13,172 nt of DNA, taken from NCBI GenBank assembly GCA_003221825.1, contig QHUE01000005.1:1-13172 (forward strand). The letters are read 5' to 3'. Position 1 is the first letter of the stretch. Every line of letters begins with the position of its first letter. Positions 8,086 through 13,172 of the stretch are shown here, piece after piece. The DNA is from Gemmatimonadota bacterium (GTDB lineage: Bacteria; Gemmatimonadota; Gemmatimonadetes; Gemmatimonadales; GWC2-71-9). A program made the translations under genes and the position numbers. The notes below the pieces were generated by a model. It was not told where the DNA came from and ran no database searches. It saw nothing but the letters and a program-made list of their open reading frames with translations.

Positions 8086-9165
8086 TCACCAGTCCTCAGC
8101 CACCGCTCGTACGATGTCTGCGAGGCTCACCAGATCTTTCAGATCCACCACTTCCACGGGGGAGTGCGAGTATCGAAGCGGCCACCCGAGTGGGACATCC
8201 ACGACCCCAAATGGGACAAACGTCGAGCCGTCGTTGCCGCCGTTCGTCGTCCCGATCTGCAGGGCGATGCCGCGGGCGCGCGCGATCTCGGCCAGGGAGT
8301 CCACGTAGGCGGGCGGCGTGATCGAGGAGTTGTCGAGCGCCCGCGCGACGGCGCCGGCGCCGAGCTTCGCGACAGCGAAGTTCTGCAGCTCGAGCGGGGA
8401 ATCGGCCGAGACGAACGTGTCGATGGCGTGCACACGCCGCGTCGTGGTGCCCAGCTGCCGGGCGGCCGCCGCGGCGCCCTCGAGCCCGATCTCTTCGCGC
8501 GTGCTGAAGAGAAAGATCACCGCATGCTTGAGCTTGCTGCGGTCGAGCCGCCGCAGCGCCAGAATCAGCGCCGCGCAGCCCATGCGGTCATCGAACGAGC
8601 GGCCGGTCGCGCGCGTGCCGGCGAGCCGCACGTACTGCTTGGGCATCGTGATCGTCTGGCCGAGCTTCACGCCGAGCGACTCGGCGCCGGCGCGAGTCGT
8701 GGCGCCGACGCTCACGCGCAGCGGCGGGGGCGTCCGGCGCGTGAGGCCGGTGTCGCCCGGCAGGAAGATGCCGGGGATGTCGCCGCCCCCCGTGTGGATG
8801 AGCGCGGGCTTCGCTTCGAAGAGCGACTGAATAAAGCCGCCGCGGTTGCGCAGGCCGAGCGTGCCGTCGGGGTTGATCGTGTCCACGCGGAAACCGATCT
8901 CGTCCAGGTGCGCGACGATGACGACTGGCCCCCCCCCATCGCCCTGGCCTGCGCGGACCCAGAGATTGCCGGCGGTGTCGGTCTCGGCGCGGGCCCAGCT
9001 GGGTAGCAGACGCTGCACAGTGGCTCGCACGGGCGCTTCCATGCCTGATACGCCATAACTCTCGACGAGCTGTGAGAGGATGGTCTGGGCTTCAGAGATC
9101 CTGCTGGTGTCCTGGATCGCGAGGATCGCCGCCAGTGCGAGGATCATTGCCCACCGCCGATCCAT
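8086..9165 (-). CDS. Exported M42-family metallopeptidase (catalytically intact)
   Basis: Co-catalytic zinc/cobalt aminopeptidase of the M42 (TET/glutamyl-aminopeptidase) type, 359 residues. All family metal and catalytic positions appear present: His86 and Asp88 in VAHLDEIGF, Asp192 in SFDDRMGC, Glu224-Glu225 in STREEIGLEGA, an Asp in AIDTFVSADSP (249-255), and His334 in RYSHSPVEVV. NGGNDGSTF (308-316) is also typical. Well-studied M42 enzymes are cytosolic, but this one starts with MDRRWAMILALAAILAIQ, which looks like a Sec signal peptide, so a periplasmic site is inferred. The start at 9165 overlaps the upstream stop by 22 bases. The ATG at 9147 would give a clean ATGA overlap but loses the positively charged n-region. 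A run of nine C (8929-8937) encodes DGGGP just before the His86 motif. It is the likely active member of a tandem pair. Confidence 0.88.
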   Translation of the reverse strand: MDRRWAMILALAAILAIQDTSRISEAQTILSQLVESYGVSGMEAPVRATVQRLLPSWARAETDTAGNLWVRAGQGDGGGPVVIVAHLDEIGFRVDTINPDGTLGLRNRGGFIQSLFEAKPALIHTGGGDIPGIFLPGDTGLTRRTPPPLRVSVGATTRAGAESLGVKLGQTITMPKQYVRLAGTRATGRSFDDRMGCAALILALRRLDRSKLKHAVIFLFSTREEIGLEGAAAAARQLGTTTRRVHAIDTFVSADSPLELQNFAVAKLGAGAVARALDNSSITPPAYVDSLAEIARARGIALQIGTTNGGNDGSTFVPFGVVDVPLGWPLRYSHSPVEVVDLKDLVSLADIVRAVAEDW

Positions 9166-10091
9166 TTCACCACGTCGGCAACCAACGTATCCACATCCTT
9201 CAGCACCACCGTCTCCACCGCAGTCTCCGCGAACTTGGATGGCACCGTCACCATGCGGGCGTCGGCGAATGGGCCCTGCACGTTCGCGACGGTTTTCAGT
9301 CCCGCGGTATCGGCGTAGAGGCTCTGCACCGTGAAGGCGACCACCACCGTTCCGCGCACGCGCGGGCGCGACAGCGCGGCGGACGCAAGCGCAGCGCAGG
9401 CGGCGCGGCGGCCGGCATTGGGAGCGGCGAGGAGGCGGTCACCGTAGCGGTGCGGCCGTTTCGTCAGCGACACCGGCGTGAGCCCCGAGATTCCCAACGC
9501 GAGCACCTCGTCACGCGAGCTGGCGCCGACGTCCACATAGGCGTTGTCGACGGTGAACGGCGGCTCGTCGCGCTGCGGCCGGCCGCGCGTGAGGTGGGTC
9601 GAGCGCACGGCCACGACGCCGGGGACGGGCCCTTTGCGGCCGAAGAGCGTGACGCGCTGGCCCTCGAGCTGTTGATCGAACAGCGAGTACAGTCGCACGC
9701 CCCCGCCGACGCGCCGCAGCAGGATATAGCCGTCGTCGGTGATGTTGCCGACCGCGTAGCCAATTTCGTCGAGACTGCAGTAGACCAGTCGCCTGGGCGA
9801 GCCTCGGCCCAAGACAAGCGTCACGTTGCCGGTGCGATCGCGCGCACTGCCCGGAAGGAGCATGAGGAGAGAATCGGTGACGGCTTGCTCGTAACCTGTA
9901 ATCGCCGTCATCCCTGAGAAGCGGATGGCAAGACTGTCTGCGGTTTGGGCGGATAGGCTGGCGGTCAAGACTGCAAGGGCGGCGGTCGAGACGGTCAAGA
10001 AGCAAATGCGGCGGTCAACTGCGACCGCCCGACCGCCGCCGTTGTCTCTTGACCGCCGCGGTTGTCTTTTGACCGCCTGCTGCATCATCAT
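9144..10091 (-). CDS. Degenerate M42-peptidase-like protein (predicted pseudoenzyme) with repeat-encoded signal peptide
   Basis: 315 residues, related along its length to the next gene: FSGMTAITGYEQAV matches YGVSGMEAPV, and SLDEIGYAVGNITDDGYILL matches HLDEIGFRVDTINPDGTLGL. The metal and catalytic positions are lost. His becomes Ser106 (YCSLDEIG), the DDR region reads PNAGRR (224-229), the EE pair reads VQSLYAD, the IDTF..D block is missing, and the last His is replaced near FAET (287-290). It is also shorter. Peptidase activity is therefore unlikely; a binding or partner role is possible. The ATG at 10091 overlaps the purN stop as ATGA and has GGAGG five bases upstream, so the start is firm. 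Residues 6-44 are encoded by repeat array B. A long Arg-rich n-region is followed by hydrophobic FLTVSTAALAVLTASLSAQ, a plausible signal peptide ending near residue 48. Confidence 0.82.
   Translation of the reverse strand: MMMQQAVKRQPRRSRDNGGGRAVAVDRRICFLTVSTAALAVLTASLSAQTADSLAIRFSGMTAITGYEQAVTDSLLMLLPGSARDRTGNVTLVLGRGSPRRLVYCSLDEIGYAVGNITDDGYILLRRVGGGVRLYSLFDQQLEGQRVTLFGRKGPVPGVVAVRSTHLTRGRPQRDEPPFTVDNAYVDVGASSRDEVLALGISGLTPVSLTKRPHRYGDRLLAAPNAGRRAACAALASAALSRPRVRGTVVVAFTVQSLYADTAGLKTVANVQGPFADARMVTVPSKFAETAVETVVLKDVDTLVADVVKWIGGGQ
9960..10077. repeat. Repeat array B: second converging 20-bp repeat array, inside a coding sequence
   Basis: GACCG occurs at 10031, 10051 and 10071 (exact 20-bp period). 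The inverse CGGTC occurs at 9962, 9983, 9992 and 10012, so the left arm is less regular. Reverse-complement units such as those at 10075-10056 and 10055-10036 match the array A consensus closely. The inner stem is the same as in array A: GCGGCGGTC (10008-10016) with GACCGCCGC (10031-10039), around a 14-base loop; pairing extends to 9992/10055. Unlike array A it lies within a gene, coding for residues ~6-44 of the M42-like pseudoenzyme. The irregular left arm is the part that encodes the hydrophobic core of the signal peptide. Confidence 0.85.
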
Positions 10092-10666
10092 CCAATCCTC
10101 CGGGCAAGTTCCAGGACCATTCTGGGTAGCAATCGATGCTCCGCTTCCAGCACGCGGGCCGCAAGTGCATCGGGCGTGTCTCCAGGTTCGACCCGCACTT
10201 TTTCCTGCCCAATGATTTCCCCACGGTCAAACTCTTCATCCACCAAATGCACCGTCGCGCCCGATTCCTTGACACCGCTCGCGAGCACCGCCTCGTGCAC
10301 CCGGCGCCCGTACATCCCGGGGCCGCCGAAATCGGGCAGGAGCGCGGGGTGAATGTTGATCATCCGGCCCCGAAAGCGCGCCACGACGGCGGCATGCACG
10401 AGCTTGAGGTAGCCCGCCAGCACGACCAGCTGCGCATCGCCGAGGGCGGCCTGCAGCTCGGCGGGGTCATTGGCGTCCCGAAGCACCGTCGTGGGCACGC
10501 CGGCGCGGCGCGCACGCGCCAGCGCGCCGGCATCGGGCCGGTTCGAGATCACGCGCGTCACGCGCGCGATGGGTGATTCGTGGAGGGCATCGAGGAGGGC
10601 CTGCAGGTTCGTGCCGCCGCCTGACACCAGCACGGCGACACGAACCGGCCCCCCCGGTTTGGTCAC
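10088..10666 (-). CDS. purN: Phosphoribosylglycinamide formyltransferase
   Basis: Third step of de novo purine synthesis: transfers a formyl group from 10-formyl-THF to GAR. It is 192 residues, usual for PurN. The N-terminus VAVLVSGGGTNLQALLDA is the phosphate-binding start of the fold, followed by ISNRPDAGAL. The catalytic Asn104 and His106 lie in MINIHPALLPDFGGPGMYG. The third catalytic residue is Asp147 in HLVDEEFDRGEIIGQ. The start is a GTG whose last two bases are shared with the preceding stop (GTGA, 10666-10663). No Shine-Dalgarno is evident, so it probably depends on coupling to the PPC-protein gene. The stop overlaps the next ATG (ATGA). A run of seven G near the start encodes PGGP. 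purH lies two genes downstream, separated from it by the M42 pair. Confidence 0.96.
   Translation of the reverse strand: MTKPGGPVRVAVLVSGGGTNLQALLDALHESPIARVTRVISNRPDAGALARARRAGVPTTVLRDANDPAELQAALGDAQLVVLAGYLKLVHAAVVARFRGRMINIHPALLPDFGGPGMYGRRVHEAVLASGVKESGATVHLVDEEFDRGEIIGQEKVRVEPGDTPDALAARVLEAEHRLLPRMVLELARRIG
10097..10101 (-). promoter_or_regulatory. Shine-Dalgarno fixing the start upstream of array B
   Basis: GGAGG (reverse strand) lies five bases before the ATG at 10091 and eight before the ATG at 10088, inside the end of purN. Together with the ATGA overlap it shows that translation starts before the repeat array, so the array is translated. Confidence 0.75.
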
Positions 10667-12351
10667 TGACTACTGCGAGTGCACCGCGCGACGGACTTCG
10701 GCTTCGACCCGCTGGTGACGCTCAGCGTGAACGGACCGGTGGCAAAATGCTCGCCGAGCGAGGTGTTCACCACGATCTCGTACTCGCCCGTCTGCGGGAA
10801 GATCGCGGTGAGCCGCGCGTGGCAGTTGCCGCCCGAGTCGTCGTCCTGGAAGTTGCTGCCGCCCGCGATGCCCGGCCCGCGCAGGAACAGGTACGAATCG
10901 AACGCGTCGGACTCGAGATCGATCGTAATCGTGGTGCCCGCGGTGCCGTGAATCGTCCACGGCTGCGCGTAGGTGCTGTCGCTGGTCAGCAGCACGTCGT
11001 TGCGGGTCAGCGTGCCCTGCTGCGTTTGTCCCACGGCGATGGCGTGCGACGCGGTCGATGCGGCGACACTGCTGCTCGCGCTGGCGCTCTGGCAGTCCGC
11101 CGTCGCGGCGCTGCCTTCCTGCACCGGCTTCGAGCCGTCGGTGATGGACAGCGAGAAGCGCCCGGTCTGCCGTTCCGGCGAGGACGTGGTGTTCACGAGG
11201 ATCCGGTACGGGCCGGTACTCGGGAAGGTGCGCGAGATGCGCGCATAGCAGCCCGGACCGCCGTCGTCGTTGATGATGGAGTTGTCGAGGTCCTCGCCGC
11301 GCACGATCAACACCGGATCGAAATCATGGGAGGAGAGGTCGATCGTGACCGGCCGGCCCGCCGGGGCGGTGAACTGGTAGAACTTGAAGTAGCTGTTGTC
11401 GGGATAGAGCGAGTCGCTCGAGGTCAGCGCGCCGTTGACCGTTTCGCCCACGCGAATGATGGGGACCGGCGCCCGCGGGCCGGTGGACGGCGGGGCGCTG
11501 GCCGCCTGTTGCAGCGTCTGCGTGTTCCGGGCGACGTTGTTCAACCGGCAGTTGCCCTTCGAATCCACAGTCGACTCGCCCTCCGTCACACGCAACGTAA
11601 AGCGGCCCGTCTGTCGCTTGGGCTGCGACGCTGTATTCACCACGACGCGCAGGGGATGGCCGTCGGTCGCGGTATAGACGATCCGCGCATTGCAGCCGCC
11701 CCCGCCGTCGTCGTTGTCGACGAGCTTGTCGCCGCGGCCCTTCGTGAGCAGGAGGTACGCGTCGAACTCGTCCGAGATCAGATCGATCGTGAACGCCTGA
11801 TTCGCCTTCACCGGCAGGATCCAGCGCTCGAAGTAAGTCGAATCACCGGGCAACTGGGGATCGTCCGACGTGAGCGTGCCGGTGATCGTCTGTCCCACGT
11901 CGATCATTCCGGCGACGCGGCCGAAGCCGCGGCACACGCTATCGCTCGCAGCGGTGGCGTGCCCGTGCGCGACAGACAGCCGGTAGTCGCCGAGCTCCGC
12001 CTGAGAGCTGGAGTTTGCATAGACGCGATAATTGCCGGTGGCCGGCGGCACGAACGTCAGCCGGGAGTTGCAGTTCTCGCCGCCGTCGTCGTTGAGCGCC
12101 AGCCTGTTTCCCGCAGCATCGGCCACGACCAGGTTCGCGTCGAAGTCGTCCGACGTCAGATCGATGTTGACCGTGTCACCTTTGGCGCCGAGGAACCCAT
12201 ACAGCTTGTAGTGCGAGCCGTCGGGGAACTTCGCGTCGCCCTTGACGAGGCTGTCTCGGACGGTTTGCCCCACGCGAAGTGTCCGGACCTGCGAGGGAAG
12301 GGCTCGGGGAGCGGCGACGGCGAGCGCGGTCAGCAGGAGACCTAAGCGCAC
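10663..12351 (-). CDS. Secreted protein with four PPC-type beta-sandwich repeats
   Basis: 562 residues. A signal peptide (about 1-21, VRLGLLLTALAVAAPRALPSQ, initiator GTG read as Met) precedes four related repeats of the bacterial pre-peptidase C-terminal (PPC) type, starting near residues 25, 150, 299 and 438. Each has a VGQT opening, an IDL.SD.FD core, a DDGG-type loop and a TG.Y/PLR strand ending in LSV. No catalytic domain is present; PPC domains usually accompany secreted hydrolases, so this is probably a periplasmic or surface binding protein. There are exactly eight cysteines, two per repeat: one right after the DDGG loop (94, 220, 368, 510) and one in the following linker or C-terminal tail (140, 268, 420, 557). 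One disulfide per repeat is inferred. Linkers before repeats 3 and 4 are Ala/Ser/Pro-rich. The GTG at 12351 is preferred over 12357 because AAGGAG then sits six bases upstream. The stop overlaps purN. Confidence 0.85.
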   Translation of the reverse strand: MRLGLLLTALAVAAPRALPSQVRTLRVGQTVRDSLVKGDAKFPDGSHYKLYGFLGAKGDTVNIDLTSDDFDANLVVADAAGNRLALNDDGGENCNSRLTFVPPATGNYRVYANSSSQAELGDYRLSVAHGHATAASDSVCRGFGRVAGMIDVGQTITGTLTSDDPQLPGDSTYFERWILPVKANQAFTIDLISDEFDAYLLLTKGRGDKLVDNDDGGGGCNARIVYTATDGHPLRVVVNTASQPKRQTGRFTLRVTEGESTVDSKGNCRLNNVARNTQTLQQAASAPPSTGPRAPVPIIRVGETVNGALTSSDSLYPDNSYFKFYQFTAPAGRPVTIDLSSHDFDPVLIVRGEDLDNSIINDDGGPGCYARISRTFPSTGPYRILVNTTSSPERQTGRFSLSITDGSKPVQEGSAATADCQSASASSSVAASTASHAIAVGQTQQGTLTRNDVLLTSDSTYAQPWTIHGTAGTTITIDLESDAFDSYLFLRGPGIAGGSNFQDDDSGGNCHARLTAIFPQTGEYEIVVNTSLGEHFATGPFTLSVTSGSKPKSVARCTRSSQ

Positions 12352-12357
12352 AAGCAC

Positions 12358-12363
12358 TCCTTA
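12358..12363 (-). promoter_or_regulatory. Shine-Dalgarno that decides the PPC-protein start
   Basis: AAGGAG on the reverse strand lies six bases before the GTG at 12351. The alternative GTG at 12357 directly abuts it, too close to be used. The 48-base gap between this gene and gmhB shows no clear terminator or promoter to my eye. Confidence 0.7.
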
Positions 12364-12405
12364 GCAGCGGGGAAGGGCGACGGGCTAATCTGCAATTCTC
12401 GGGTC

Positions 12406-12978
12406 TTAAGGACAATCCTTTAGAATCTCGTCCACCGCTTTCGGCAAATCCGCGACAACCATCACACCGCTCGCCCGCGCCTGCCCTTGATGCAGGTTGC
12501 CTTCCCCCGTCACTACCAGAATCGCGTTGCCCGACTTGCCCCGCAGCGCCGCGGCGGGCTGCACGTCGGCCAGCCGGTCCCCCACCCACCAGGAGCGCGC
12601 GAAGTCGATATCGAGCGCCAGCGCGGCGTCGCGAAACAGCTTGAGCCCCGGTTTGCGGCACTCGCAGGGGCCGGTGAACCGCGGGTGATGAGGACAGAAG
12701 TACGCGCCGTCGAGGCGGGCGCCATGCGCCGCGAGCAGCTCGGCGAGGCGGCGCTGCACGGCGGCGTAGTCCGCCACCGTAAAGAGCCCGCGCCCGATGC
12801 CCGATTGATTCGTCACGACGACGACCAGAAAGCCGTGGTCATTCAGTTGCTTGATCGCCGCCGCCGCACCAGGGAGCAGCTTGACCTTCCCCGGCTCGTG
12901 CAGAAACCCGGGGGGCGGGTCCTCGACGATCGTCCCGTCACGGTCGAAAAAGACCGCCCGAGGGCGGCCGTCAGCCAT
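12406..12978 (-). CDS. gmhB: D-glycero-D-manno-heptose 1,7-bisphosphate 7-phosphatase (HAD family)
   Basis: HAD-superfamily phosphatase of the GmhB/HisB-N group, 190 residues, the typical length. It removes the 7-phosphate of heptose bisphosphate in ADP-heptose synthesis for LPS core or other heptosylated glycans. Motif I is FFDRDGTIVED with nucleophile Asp12 and acid/base Asp14. Motif II is VVVTNQSGIGRG (Thr56). The zinc loop Cys95-Pro-His97-His-Pro...Cys105-Glu-Cys107 is characteristic of the group and is followed by Arg-Lys109-Pro. Motif IV is WWVGDRLADV (Asp134). The ATG at 12978 overlaps the end of selA by eight bases; no strong Shine-Dalgarno is seen. The ending HQGQARASGVMVVADLPKAV is also typical. 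A histidinol-phosphatase or other related sugar-phosphate role cannot be excluded from sequence alone. Confidence 0.88.
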   Translation of the reverse strand: MADGRPRAVFFDRDGTIVEDPPPGFLHEPGKVKLLPGAAAAIKQLNDHGFLVVVVTNQSGIGRGLFTVADYAAVQRRLAELLAAHGARLDGAYFCPHHPRFTGPCECRKPGLKLFRDAALALDIDFARSWWVGDRLADVQPAAALRGKSGNAILVVTGEGNLHQGQARASGVMVVADLPKAVDEILKDCP

Positions 12979-13172
12979 CTGCCGTCAGTGCCGCGATAAC
13001 CGTTTCGACTTGTTCCGGGAAGATCGTGCGCGCATCCAGCAAAACCCGGCTGCCCGCGACGCGCGCGATGATCGGGGGATCGAACGAGCGCAACTGCGCG
13101 AGATAGGTGTCAGGTGCCGGGTGTCTGATGCCGACGAGCCACGTCTTCAATTTCGCCCCGGGGAATGAGCCA
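12971..13172 (-). CDS. selA: L-seryl-tRNA(Sec) selenium transferase, C-terminal fragment (5' cut by window)
   Basis: 67 residues of the C-terminus of a PLP-dependent SelA-type enzyme, which converts seryl-tRNA(Sec) to selenocysteyl-tRNA(Sec). The visible part starts GSFPGAKLKTW, corresponding to the GGGSLPG..lpSW segment of the family. It continues with LRSFDPPIIARVAGSRVLLDARTIFPEQ, the conserved small-domain ending. The stop TGA is at 12973-12971, inside the start of gmhB. The active-site lysine lies outside the window. If the gene is intact, the organism probably makes selenoproteins. A related PLP enzyme of the SelA-like group is the main alternative. Confidence 0.8.
   Translation of the reverse strand, partial: GSFPGAKLKTWLVGIRHPAPDTYLAQLRSFDPPIIARVAGSRVLLDARTIFPEQVETVIAALTADG

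Noticed and set aside
7979..10077. CRISPR array
   Set aside because: The repeats are ~20-bp contiguous units without unique spacers and switch orientation in the middle; no cas genes are present.
10573..12345. Long plus-strand open frame (590 codons) opposite the PPC-repeat gene
   Set aside because: Its translation is Arg/Ala-rich and resembles no family. It is the antisense shadow of a GC-rich gene whose minus-strand product has a signal peptide and four clear repeats.
12364..12405. Promoter between gmhB and the PPC-protein gene (TTGCAG hexamer)
   Set aside because: A -35-like hexamer is present but no convincing -10 at suitable spacing; not supportable by eye.

Overview
The window is GC-rich, densely packed bacterial DNA from a Gram-negative (two-membrane) organism. 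It carries a TolC-type outer-membrane channel, an RND pump, a heptose-phosphate phosphatase of the LPS pathway and several Sec signal peptides. The gene content and signal-peptide style would fit Gemmatimonadota or a neighbouring environmental phylum, but that is an inference from style, not a demonstrated placement. No tRNA, rRNA, CRISPR array or insertion sequence was found. No gene-free stretch exceeds about 110 bases.

Left part (1-4009, plus strand): a tripartite drug/solute efflux operon in the uncommon order pump, outer-membrane channel, adaptor. The RND pump is cut by the window edge, so only its C-terminal half is present. The channel start overlaps the pump stop by one base, and the adaptor start overlaps the channel stop by one base.

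Right part (4006-13172, minus strand): one tightly packed gene series. Read in transcription order it is selA (C-terminal fragment), gmhB-like phosphatase, a secreted four-repeat PPC-domain protein, purN, a degenerate M42-peptidase-like protein, an intact M42-type metallopeptidase, purH, and a DUF2723/TMEM260-like membrane glycosyltransferase. Several junctions are stop/start overlaps (GTGA, ATGA), implying cotranscription and translational coupling. PurN and PurH are purine-biosynthesis formyltransferases. The M42 pair sits between them. The two operons converge on a single shared CTAG stop palindrome.

The most unusual structure is a pair of related repeat arrays, at 7979-8083 and 9960-10077. 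Each is built of about 20-bp units with consensus CGGTCAARARRCAAMNGCGG. A few units in one orientation are followed by units in the opposite orientation, so each array is a roughly 105-118 bp imperfect palindrome with the same 9-bp core stem. The arrays bracket the M42 gene pair. One fills the whole intergenic space up to the purH start and leaves no visible Shine-Dalgarno sequence. The other is read through in frame and encodes the first ~44 residues of the M42-like pseudoenzyme, including most of its signal peptide. A separate 24-bp GC-rich palindrome lies inside purH.
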